This document shows positions 9,486 to 16,686 of a stretch of DNA of 33,883 bases, piece after piece (within the stretch, counting starts at the first letter, position 1; every line of letters starts with the position of its first letter). A program made the position numbers and the translations under genes. Under the pieces are notes generated by a model that was not told the origin of the DNA, did no database searches, and worked only from the letters and a program-made list of their open reading frames with translations. The stretch is from positions 1-33,883 of the forward strand of contig JAPKCI010000047.1 in assembly GCA_028823035.1 (NCBI GenBank). The letters are read 5' to 3'. This DNA comes from Rubripirellula sp. GTDB lineage: Bacteria; Planctomycetota; Planctomycetia; Pirellulales; Pirellulaceae.

Positions 9486-10910
9486 ATGAACCGGGAATTA
9501 CTCTCCAGACGGTCGGTGTTGCTTGGCTCCCTCGCTTTGACTTCATTGCTGAATCGCGAAAGCCCTGCCAACGACCATGAATCCATGGTGCACAAGGGTT
9601 TGCCCGCACTGCCACATTTTGCGCCACGTGCTAAACGTGTGATCTATCTGTTTCAGTCTGGTGGTCCAGCGCAAATGGACCTGTTTGACTACAAGCCCGA
9701 TTTGAGCAAGCGATTTGGCGAAGAGGTTCCAAGGAGTGTTTATCCGGATGACCGAAAAACGACGATGAGCTCAGCCCAGGCCAGTTTTCCTGTTGCCCCG
9801 AGCACGTTCAAATTTTCCCAGCGAGGTCAGTCCGGATCCTGGATGAGTGACGCGCTGCCCCACATGGGCGACATGGCCGATGAAATGTGTATCATTCGAT
9901 CGATGCACACTGACGCTATCAATCATGATCCAGCGATCACTTTTCAGCAAACCGGTTCGCAGATTCCAGGCAGACCCAGTATCGGTTCATGGATTGGCTA
10001 TGGGCTGGGGAGTCATAACGACAACCTGCCTGCCTTTGTAGCAATGAGCAGCAGGGGAAGTGGCAAGAGCGGGCAACCTCTTTACGACCGGCTTTGGGGA
10101 AGTGGTTTCCTGCCTTCGAAGCATCAGGGAGTCAAGTTTCGGAATCAAGGAGACCCAGTTCTCGACATTTCAGACCCCGCTGGTGTATCGCGGGATCAGC
10201 GCCGCACCATGATCGACTCGCTGACGAAGCTCAACCGCCTAAAATTCGACCAGATCAAAGACCCTGAAATTGAGACACGTATTGCGCAATACGAATTGGC
10301 ATACCGAATGCAGATGTCGGTACCCGACCTGCTCGATTTCTCTGACGAGCCCAAACATGTCATGGATCTGTATGGACCAGAGGTGAAGACCCCAGGTCGA
10401 TATGCCTATAACTGCCTGATTGCACGGCGACTCGCAGAGCGGGGTGTTAGATTCATCCAACTTTTTCATCAGGGTTGGGACCAACATGCAAATCTACCTG
10501 CACAAATTGGCAAACAGTGCAAAGACACGGACCAATCAACGGCTGCATTGCTGCGTGACCTGAAGCAACGCGGCATGCTGGACGACACGTTGATCATCTG
10601 GGGCGGAGAGTTCGGCCGGACCATCTACTCTCAAGGAAAGTTGACTGAAAAATCTTATGGACGCGATCACCATCCAAGCTGTTTCACAATGTGGATGGCG
10701 GGCGGTGGAGCCCAAGGTGGCGTCAACCACGGCAAGACGGACGATTACAGCGTCAACGTGGCCGAAGATGGTGTCAGCATTCACGATTTGCACGCCACTG
10801 TGCTGCACTTGCTCGGAATTGACCACGAACGATTGATTCATAAGTATCAGGGACGTGACTTCCGACTCACTGATGTACATGGCACTGTGGTTCAGCCTCT
10901 TATTTCATAA
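9486..10910 (+). CDS. DUF1501 family Tat-exported protein, 474 aa
   Basis: This is the usual partner of the DUF1549/DUF1553 gene. The start at ATG 9486 is chosen because GAGGA lies 8 bases upstream and the protein then opens with a twin-arginine signal (SRRSVLLGSLAL, residues 6-17). DUF1501 hallmarks are AKRVIYLFQSGGPAQMDLFDYKP early on, the DHHP segment (GRDHHPSCFTMWMAGGG) towards the C-terminus, and WGGEFGRT. These belong to an alkaline-phosphatase/sulfatase-like fold, but no specific reaction has been shown for the family. A GTG at 9471 would overlap the preceding stop and lengthen the protein by five residues, which is less likely. Confidence 0.93.
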   Translation: MNRELLSRRSVLLGSLALTSLLNRESPANDHESMVHKGLPALPHFAPRAKRVIYLFQSGGPAQMDLFDYKPDLSKRFGEEVPRSVYPDDRKTTMSSAQASFPVAPSTFKFSQRGQSGSWMSDALPHMGDMADEMCIIRSMHTDAINHDPAITFQQTGSQIPGRPSIGSWIGYGLGSHNDNLPAFVAMSSRGSGKSGQPLYDRLWGSGFLPSKHQGVKFRNQGDPVLDISDPAGVSRDQRRTMIDSLTKLNRLKFDQIKDPEIETRIAQYELAYRMQMSVPDLLDFSDEPKHVMDLYGPEVKTPGRYAYNCLIARRLAERGVRFIQLFHQGWDQHANLPAQIGKQCKDTDQSTAALLRDLKQRGMLDDTLIIWGGEFGRTIYSQGKLTEKSYGRDHHPSCFTMWMAGGGAQGGVNHGKTDDYSVNVAEDGVSIHDLHATVLHLLGIDHERLIHKYQGRDFRLTDVHGTVVQPLIS

Positions 10911-10924
10911 ACAGAAATCGCCCT

Positions 10925-11905
10925 GATGCGAATGTCTTTCTTGATTATCAGTTTGGTGATCCGCGACTGGCCTCGAAGGGGGGGAATGTGGCGTTAACAC
11001 CCAGAGGAAAAACGAGTGGAAGTCTTGACCACCGGAACCACCAATCCGTGGGGTCATGACTGGAATTCCATGGGTGAAGCCTTCTTTGTGAACACGGTAA
11101 ACGGGCACCTGTAGCACATGATTCCGGGTACCCACTTCACTCGGCCCTTTGTTCTGGATCCAAATCAACGCGTCTATGAACTGATTGATTTCCATGCCGA
11201 TCACTGGCACTTTGATACCAGACAAAGCTGGACGAATTCCCGGGACGGGGAATCCAATTCTTACGGAGGCGGGTATGCCCACTCAGGAACGATGATCTAC
11301 CAGGGCGACAACTGGCCGGCCGCTTACCAGGATCGTCTTTTCACACTGAACTTCCATGGTCGCCGCGTCAACCAGGAAATCCTGACCCGCAGTGGTTCCG
11401 GGTAGATGGCCTCTCATGCAGAGGATGTCTTGTTGGCCAAAGATCCCTGGTTCCGCGGAATGGAACTGGGATCAGGACCAGATGGAGCCGTTTTCGTTCT
11501 CGACTGGAGTGACGCTGGGGAATGCCATGAACACACGGGTGTTCACAGGACAAGTGGCAGAATTTTCAAGGTGCGCAAGACTGATCAAACATAGGGAACC
11601 ACACCACAGACAGATCTAGCAACGTGGCCTTTGGAACGTTTGGCAAAAGTCCATGCCAGCCCCAACGACTGGCACACACGTCAAGCCAGACTCGAATTGG
11701 CTCGACGAAACACGGCGACTGATATGGCACCTGCCATGCTACCCTCAGGAAACTTCTTCAGTCATCCGACAGCAGCCCGAGCACGAAGGTTCAGAGTTTG
11801 CTGACCCTGCACGTGATCAGTGGCACAAACGCCACCCTGTTGGTTAGTATGGTGAAAACGGAATCGTCAGCACTCGAACTTCCACAGCCTTCCACAGCGG
11901 TGTAA
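10925..11905 (+). pseudogene. Remnant of a PVC-type membrane-bound dehydrogenase gene
   Basis: The frame running from 11016 translates to recognisable central parts of the planctomycete membrane-bound dehydrogenase family (normally ~1000 aa, propeller plus HEAT repeats plus cytochrome c): [58 protein letters not shown] and [19 protein letters not shown]. The frame is broken by TAG at 11112 (after GHL, where the family has Trp), 11403 (after SGSG, where it has Tyr) and 11592, then a TGA near 11805. A shifted frame from 11789 continues with HEAT-like residues (LLTLHVISGTNATLL) to a stop at 11903. Upstream, 10925-11015 reads as a third frame (DANVFLDYQFGDPRLASKGG) that I do not recognise. The first half and the cytochrome end of the gene are missing. 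Confidence 0.85.
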
Positions 11906-12069
11906 ACCAGCAGCGTCGCAGTGTTGGGATATCCGCAGATGAATGCATGAGCCGCTAGCCACAAGATGGGCATAGCTAACTCTACACGCCCTCAGCGCCT
12001 TCCTTATTGGCACAATCCGTATATTCGGGCCATCTTCTTAATCGGTAAGGTTTCGTTGTCCAGAGTTTT

Positions 12070-12097
12070 TTGACTGAGCGGAATTGTGTCTTACTCT
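12070..12097 (+). promoter_or_regulatory. Possible sigma-70 promoter for the riboswitch-flp transcript
   Basis: TTGACT (12070-12075) is separated by 16 bases from TACTCT (12092-12097). The -35 is a 5/6 match and the -10 is weak. It sits about 95 bases before the riboswitch aptamer on the same strand. This is a visual guess, not a scored prediction. Confidence 0.25.
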
Positions 12098-12189
12098 TCA
12101 GTAGAAGTGAGCGGGTCGTTGTTCGGCTCGCTGCCGGAGCGTAAGAAATCGCAGATATGCAATCGCTGAGGTTCCGGTCAGCCTTACTT

Positions 12190-12300
12190 CCTGGACAAAG
12201 GCAAACCGTCTGTAAAGGCGGGGCGCAAAGCCACGGATCCAACCTATTCAACAGTACATGCGTGTGATGTTGACACCGTTGGACCGCCGGGTTGCCAAAG
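12190..12300 (+). promoter_or_regulatory. GEMM-I (cyclic-di-GMP-I type) riboswitch aptamer
   Basis: The segment reproduces the conserved GEMM-I core in order. It has AAAGGCAAACC at 12197-12207, a six-pair stem CCGTCT/AGGCGG closed by a GTAA (GNRA) tetraloop, GGCGCAAAGCCACGGATCC at 12222-12240, a second stem pairing TCCAAC with GTTGGA, and the 3' CCGCCGGGTTGCC ending at 12296. The last GGTTGCC pairs with the first GGCAA, closing the aptamer. Family knowledge: this RNA class senses cyclic di-GMP, with a variant subclass sensing cyclic AMP-GMP; which one applies needs a structural alignment. It lies 171 bases upstream of the flp start codon on the same strand, so it should control pilin expression. 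Confidence 0.88.
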
Positions 12301-12425
12301 GAACATGATCTTGCGATCACACCATCACAAGAGCATGCCAAGGCGTGTCAGACGAAAGTCGGAAACAAGGCTGTCCCTTTACTCGGGTTTGACTCACGTT
12401 GGGTCGTTCCTTTTTAAGTCGTCGT

Positions 12426-12464
12426 CGTACACCCCAAAAAGGTGTGCGTCTCACTCGCGAGGAG
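12426..12464 (+). promoter_or_regulatory. Hairpin and ribosome binding site in the flp leader
   Basis: CGTACACC (12426-12433) pairs over eight positions (one G-U) with GGTGTGCG (12441-12448) around the loop CCAAAAA. The strong ribosome binding site GAGGAG (12459-12464) lies 6 bases before the flp ATG. Together they lie between the riboswitch and the gene and are a candidate expression platform. I could not see a classical terminator between aptamer and gene, which favours control at translation or through a fold that needs computing. Confidence 0.5.
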
Positions 12465-12470
12465 AGAGAC

Positions 12471-12650
12471 ATGAAGAATTTCGCTGATAGCATCGTAAAT
12501 TTTCTTAAAGAAGAAGATGGACCAACCGCAGTTGAGTACGCCGTTATGCTGGCACTCATCGTTGTCGTGTGTTTGACCGCCATCGGAACCATCGGTACCG
12601 AGGCAAACACCAAGTTCGAAGAAGTCGGCGCCAAAATCGCCTCAAACTAA
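12471..12650 (+). CDS. flp: Flp/Fap-type major pilin, 59 aa
   Basis: This is the structural subunit of a Tad (type IVc) pilus. The short sequence has a 19-residue leader-like N-terminus (MKNFADSIVNFLKEEDGPT), then AVEYAVMLALIVVVCLTAIGTIG, the usual Flp hydrophobic segment with a Glu-Tyr pair, and a small polar tail. In Flp pilins the leader is cut by a CpaA-type peptidase before this Glu-Tyr segment; here cleavage after Gly17 or nearby is expected. The ATG at 12471 is chosen over an upstream in-frame codon because of the GAGGAG site 6 bases before it and because only this start gives a normal pilin leader. It follows a GEMM-I riboswitch and precedes a 13-bp hairpin. Confidence 0.95.
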   Translation: MKNFADSIVNFLKEEDGPTAVEYAVMLALIVVVCLTAIGTIGTEANTKFEEVGAKIASN

Positions 12651-12702
12651 AACGACAGCCGCATTGACGAAAGCGGCACCCGAACGATATCTCGTCGCTT
12701 TT

Positions 12703-12735
12703 CGATACGGTCCCCACTTGCAGGGGACCGTATCG
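12703..12735 (+). terminator. Strong hairpin after flp (no U-tract)
   Basis: CGATACGGTCCCC (12703-12715) pairs perfectly over 13 bases with GGGGACCGTATCG (12723-12735) around a 7-base loop ACTTGCA. No run of T follows, so this is more likely a partial terminator, an RNA-stabilising 3' end for abundant pilin mRNA, or a processing site than a full intrinsic terminator. Confidence 0.6.
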
Positions 12736-12839
12736 TGGCGCCGGGATGTTTGCGTTGAGACTAACCCCTGAACGCTCCCCCCCTCCCTCCTGACCGACTT
12801 CGGTTGGTTCACATCCTGCCCACTGCGGGAGTCCTCTCC

Positions 12840-12950
12840 ATGAACTACCCACTACTGCCTGCTGACGCTGCCGCCTACGCATGGCAACTCTCTTGCTGTC
12901 TTGTGACGTTGCTGTTCGCAATGTTCAGCTGGCTGATAGGTCCGCGTTGA
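12840..12950 (+). CDS. Possible 36-aa membrane protein between flp and cpaA
   Basis: A short open frame encodes a protein with a neutral N-terminus (MNYPLLPADAAAYAW) and one strongly hydrophobic segment (residues 18-33, CLVTLLFAMFSWLI), ending in GPR. GGGAG lies about 8-10 bases before the ATG. It is placed between two genes of the Tad locus, in the same orientation. I do not recognise a family, and at this length the frame could be open by chance. The composition, ribosome site and position are the only support. Confidence 0.4.
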   Translation: MNYPLLPADAAAYAWQLSCCLVTLLFAMFSWLIGPR

Positions 12951-13038
12951 CCTCCTAAACAAAACATCCGCGGGCTTTGAGCACCCCTCGTTCTGCCTGC
13001 CGCCCACCGCTCGCCAAACAATACTACGGGGATTACTA

Positions 13039-13596
13039 ATGGAAACGCTACTTAACGGGATTGCAGAAAACTGGACAGTCTGGTTTGTCACAGTCGTCCT
13101 AATTGTCGCCGCTGTCATTGATGGTGCGATTCTAAAGGTTCCCAACTGGCTTACTTTTCCATTCATCGTCTGTGGGTGGATGCACTGGACCTTGCAGGAC
13201 GGCATGACTGGATTGGGCTGGAGTCTGCTGGGCACCTTTGTCGGCATGATGCTGCTGCTCGTTCTTCGGAACGTGGGTGGAATGGGTGCAGGCGATGTTA
13301 AACTTCTGGCTGGCGTTGGAGCTTGGTTGGGAATAATGGTCACACTTTACGCCTTTGCAGCTACCGCCATTGTGGGGGGCCTGATGGCCATTGTCATGAT
13401 CCTTCGAAGTGGCCAGTGGCAGAAACACCTTGCCATGAGTCACCAGATTCTGCATGAGTGGAAAACGATCAAAAATCCGCAGAAGCTCGCGGAAATTGCT
13501 CGGGAACGTAAGCCGAGCATGGCGCTGCTGCCCTACGGGATTCCCATGGCAATCGGGTCGATTGCCTACTTCGCGATTGCTGGCATGCTGGTTTGA
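13039..13596 (+). CDS. cpaA: Type IV prepilin peptidase of Tad type, 185 aa
   Basis: CpaA is the membrane aspartic protease (A24 family) that removes the Flp pilin leader. Both catalytic Asp motifs are present: DGAILKVPNWL, with the first Asp near residue 28, and GMGAGDVKLLA, with the second near residue 85. The protein has several hydrophobic membrane segments and ends in PYGIPMAIGSIAYFAIAG, a conserved family C-terminus. A loop of about 45 polar residues (roughly 120-165, HEWKTIKNPQKLAEIARERK) is inserted before the last segment, longer than in minimal CpaA proteins. It follows flp in the same orientation and is followed by a second strong hairpin. Confidence 0.93.
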   Translation: METLLNGIAENWTVWFVTVVLIVAAVIDGAILKVPNWLTFPFIVCGWMHWTLQDGMTGLGWSLLGTFVGMMLLLVLRNVGGMGAGDVKLLAGVGAWLGIMVTLYAFAATAIVGGLMAIVMILRSGQWQKHLAMSHQILHEWKTIKNPQKLAEIARERKPSMALLPYGIPMAIGSIAYFAIAGMLV

Positions 13597-13641
13597 GCAT
13601 CGATATTGAGATGCAAGAACCGTGTAACACTCTGACGACTG

Positions 13642-13672
13642 GGCGAGGCCAACCGGTTGCGTTGGCCTCGCC
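13642..13672 (+). terminator. Strong hairpin after cpaA (no U-tract)
   Basis: GGCGAGGCCAAC (13642-13653) pairs perfectly over 12 bases with GTTGGCCTCGCC (13661-13672) around the 7-base loop CGGTTGC. As after flp, no T-run follows. It lies 46 bases past the cpaA stop and 156 before cpaB. Confidence 0.55.
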
Positions 13673-13827
13673 GGTCGTATTGATGATAGCTCAACGATCC
13701 TACGGATTGCAGCGATACCATCCGTTGCACCGAAAAACACTTCTGTGGCGTTTCAGTGTTTGTTAGGGCAGACACTGGACTGACCCCATAAACCGAAGGG
13801 TGACTCGTCTCAGGCGATACAGCTGCC

Positions 13828-14880
13828 ATGCGTAATAAATCGATCTATCTACTACTTGCATGCGTCTGCGGTACCGTCGCGGCGATCCTTGCCAGTCAAT
13901 GGCTAAAAGCTCAAGCCAGCGGTCAGAATGTCGGAAAGACATCAGAGATCTTCGTTACCTCCGTAGCGATTGATATTGGCGAAAAAATAACAGCTGAAAA
14001 GATCCAACTGGAACAATGGCCCGAAGACAAGGTGCCTGAGGGCGCCAGCGGGAAATTGGCGGAAGTCGACGGCAAGTACGCGAAGCAGCGATTCTATACC
14101 GGTGAAGTCGTGATGCCAGTGAAGTTGATGGACGAGAACTGGTCAACTGTTCCCAAGGGCTGGAAAGTGGTCGACATGGACGCCAGCGGCCTGGGCATTG
14201 CCAATCTGATTCAGCCCGGCGATCGCGTCGATGTCGTTGGTTTCTTTGATAAGGGAGAATTCATTCCTCGCAGCGGTTCAAAGACCGTCTTCATGGGTAT
14301 TCGCGTTTACTCACTCGACGGCGATACCACACGACGGGTTGGCGAACCCCGCACCAAAGCCGCTCGAAATATCCAGTTACTAATACATGAAAATGACAAA
14401 AATGCTTGGTCGTACGCTCAGGAACTCGCGGACGTCAAGTTGAATCTGGCCAGCGATGACGACCACACTTTGGAAGATGGATCAAACGAAGCAGCGAAGA
14501 ATTTTGTGAACTGGATTGAGGATCATCGCAAGGCTGAGGAAGAAGAAGAAGAAGAAGAAGAAGAGCGACAGAGGCAACTTGAGGCAGAACAGGAGCAGCA
14601 AGACAATGAAGATCAAGTGTCTACGAAGCCGGAAGTCATTGAGCCCGTTGTCGAAGGATTCACAATGTTCAAGCTCGTTGAGGGCAGGATGCTTGAGTAC
14701 TGGATCCTACCTGGAAAGCTGCCAGTCTTAGTGGGTGAAGTTGGGGAACTGGATGAGCCGCCAGAAGAATCGTCACAGGATAATCTTCCCGTGAACATTT
14801 CCCCAAATGATGACTATCAGCAATTGAATGGAGAGGGCAGTCCGTTTTTCCAGCCGCCAACAAGCAATGAAGCTCGTTAA
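13828..14880 (+). CDS. cpaB: Flp pilus assembly protein CpaB/RcpC, 350 aa
   Basis: CpaB is a periplasmic, membrane-anchored component of the Tad secretion machine, linked to the secretin. An N-terminal membrane anchor (YLLLACVCGTVAAILAS, residues 7-23) is followed by a SAF domain (about 40-105, with VAIDIGEKITAEKIQLEQWP and FYTGEVVMPVKL). The RcpC-type domain comes next, starting with KVVDMDASGLGIANLIQPGD and continuing with VDVVGFF. A run of ten Glu residues followed by a Gln/Glu-rich stretch (near residues 236-265) is an unusual charged linker, encoded by a GAA repeat. The C-terminus is acidic and proline-rich. The gene is preceded by a 231-base gap from cpaA, so it may have its own promoter. 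Confidence 0.9.
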   Translation: MRNKSIYLLLACVCGTVAAILASQWLKAQASGQNVGKTSEIFVTSVAIDIGEKITAEKIQLEQWPEDKVPEGASGKLAEVDGKYAKQRFYTGEVVMPVKLMDENWSTVPKGWKVVDMDASGLGIANLIQPGDRVDVVGFFDKGEFIPRSGSKTVFMGIRVYSLDGDTTRRVGEPRTKAARNIQLLIHENDKNAWSYAQELADVKLNLASDDDHTLEDGSNEAAKNFVNWIEDHRKAEEEEEEEEEERQRQLEAEQEQQDNEDQVSTKPEVIEPVVEGFTMFKLVEGRMLEYWILPGKLPVLVGEVGELDEPPEESSQDNLPVNISPNDDYQQLNGEGSPFFQPPTSNEAR

Positions 14881-15066
14881 AAGAAGAACTAGAACAGTAC
14901 TGAACACCGTCTGTCGGCAATCCAACGATTGCTGACATAGTCACTCGCAAATTTGATTTTACAACCGTTACACGCACTGACCCCTGACACTTGATGAAAC
15001 AAGTCTTTCATCGAGATGCCAGGATTCGAATGGATTCGAATGTGGTCTAGCAAGGATGAACCCGCG

Positions 15067-16611
15067 ATGGAAACGACCCGACTGATGGCACGACTCTTTG
15101 CCGCAAGTCTGATTGCCACGACGATGTCCGTCGCGTGCATTCACTCCGTGTTCTCGCAGATTCCGCTTGGTGAATTCACGTCGACGCGTCCAGCGGTGGC
15201 CCACAACATCTCTCAACCCTCAGAGCGGGTGGAGATGATCGTCAAGAGCAGTCGCATTTTGACGCTGGAAGATCGGATTCCCAAGTTCCAGGTTTATAAC
15301 GAGCAAGTGGTGGGCGCCACGCCCGTATCACAGAATCAGATTCAGATCTTTGCCAAGACTCCAGGTACAACCCAACTGAATCTATGGGACACCAACGATC
15401 GTCTCTACACAGTTGACGTCATTGTCATGGCTGACGCTCGCCAGGTGGAAGGCATCCTAGAGAGTCAATTGCCGTTGGCATCGCTCAAAGTGATTCCGAT
15501 TGAGAACAGTGCAATCATTTCTGGAACAGTTACAAGCGTCGACGATGTCGATCGGGCAGTCGCCATTACCGAGCAGTTCTACACCACCGTCGTCAACAAC
15601 ATCCGAGTGGTGGGTGTGCAAACGGTGCTACTTCATACGAAGATCATGGAAGTGTCCCGTACAAAGCTCCGTGACCTTGGAATCGACTGGGGCAGCGTTT
15701 CAACAGGTTCCTTCTTTTACTCTGGACCCAGCGGTTTGATTGATGTCGCTGGAAGTACCATGACTAGCATCAATGCAACTGCCGGAGCGGGTTTGAGTGC
15801 GACCAATAAGTTATTTACCAACGCAGGTGATTTCCAGGCCTTGATCTCGGCGCTTCGCAAACAGGATCTGATCAAGTTACTTGCCGAACCGACCGTTGTC
15901 GCAACCCACGGTCGCCCGGCACGATTCAACGTGGGTGGCCGTGTTCCCTACATCGTCCCGACTGGTAACAACGCTGTTTCGATCAACTACGAAGAGTATG
16001 GTACCTCGGTTGACTTCCTGCCCTTCGTGGTCGGCCCCGGCCGGATCCGACTCGAAGTACGCCCCGAAGTGACAGAACCAGACCCATCACGCTCAATCAC
16101 TGCTCAGGGAATCGACGTACCAGCGTTCAGTTCTCGTTACGTCGAAACGGCTGTCGAGTTGCAAGCAGGCCAGACATTCGCGATTGCCGGCCTATTACAA
16201 AGCCGCACAGAAGCGGTCTCGCGGGCCACACCATTCTTCGGGGAGTTGCCCTACATAGGTGTCGCTTTTCGGCGTGTGACCGAAGTACGGAACGATATCG
16301 AGTTACTGATCACCGTCACCCCCGAGATCGTCGAGGCGATGGACCCGCATGAGGTGCCCAGAGGCGGTCCCGGACTCAACTCAATGTCGCCGAGCGACAC
16401 AGATCTGTATTTGCGTGGTCACATCGAAGTTCCGAATCTGCTGGGCAGCGACAATTGCAAATATCCAACGGATGGTTTCAGTGTCATGCCGGAAGTCATA
16501 CCGAGTCAGCCCAGCTACCAAGAAGCAGTACCACCGGGAGCTATTGTCCCAAGTGAAGCCCCTGTTGTCGTCGGCGAAGGAGTCTCGATCACCGCACCAC
16601 CGGCTGAGTGA
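15067..16611 (+). CDS. cpaC: Tad secretin CpaC/RcpA, 514 aa
   Basis: This is the outer-membrane secretin channel of the Tad pilus. I choose ATG 15067 because AAGGA lies 10 bases upstream and a signal peptide (METTRLMARLFAASLIATT, ending near VFSQ) then starts the protein; the frame is open from 15016. An N-terminal pilus-formation domain (VKSSRILTLEDRIPKFQVYN and TPGTTQLNLWD) precedes a BON-like segment. The secretin domain begins at VLLHTKIMEVSRTKLRDLGI and includes LLAEPTVVATHGRPARF, the VGGRVPYIVP beta strand, and FAIAGLLQSRTE near the C-terminus. It lies 186 bases after cpaB and 75 before cpaE, in one direction. Confidence 0.93.
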   Translation: METTRLMARLFAASLIATTMSVACIHSVFSQIPLGEFTSTRPAVAHNISQPSERVEMIVKSSRILTLEDRIPKFQVYNEQVVGATPVSQNQIQIFAKTPGTTQLNLWDTNDRLYTVDVIVMADARQVEGILESQLPLASLKVIPIENSAIISGTVTSVDDVDRAVAITEQFYTTVVNNIRVVGVQTVLLHTKIMEVSRTKLRDLGIDWGSVSTGSFFYSGPSGLIDVAGSTMTSINATAGAGLSATNKLFTNAGDFQALISALRKQDLIKLLAEPTVVATHGRPARFNVGGRVPYIVPTGNNAVSINYEEYGTSVDFLPFVVGPGRIRLEVRPEVTEPDPSRSITAQGIDVPAFSSRYVETAVELQAGQTFAIAGLLQSRTEAVSRATPFFGELPYIGVAFRRVTEVRNDIELLITVTPEIVEAMDPHEVPRGGPGLNSMSPSDTDLYLRGHIEVPNLLGSDNCKYPTDGFSVMPEVIPSQPSYQEAVPPGAIVPSEAPVVVGEGVSITAPPAE

Positions 16612-16686
16612 TGAGGTCCGCGAGCATCAAGTGAATCAGAACGCGCGCGATGCAAATCGCCAGGAATACAGTGAACAACCATTGTC

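Noticed and set aside
11016-11810. Amber (TAG) recoding, suggested by three in-frame TAGs in a continuous family match and one more in the decayed gene at 33051
   Set aside because: Several intact genes in the window end at TAG (hydrolase at 6954, cpaE at 17905, the SDR at 22199, the flavoprotein at 31218), so TAG is an ordinary stop here. Both loci also show frameshifts or missing ends.
11982-12341. 119-aa minus-strand open frame over the riboswitch
   Set aside because: It overlaps the conserved riboswitch core and has no protein-like pattern.
13132-13740. 202-aa minus-strand open frame
   Set aside because: It lies antisense to cpaA and over the hairpin downstream of it; the translation is His/Gln-rich with no motif, as expected of a shadow frame.
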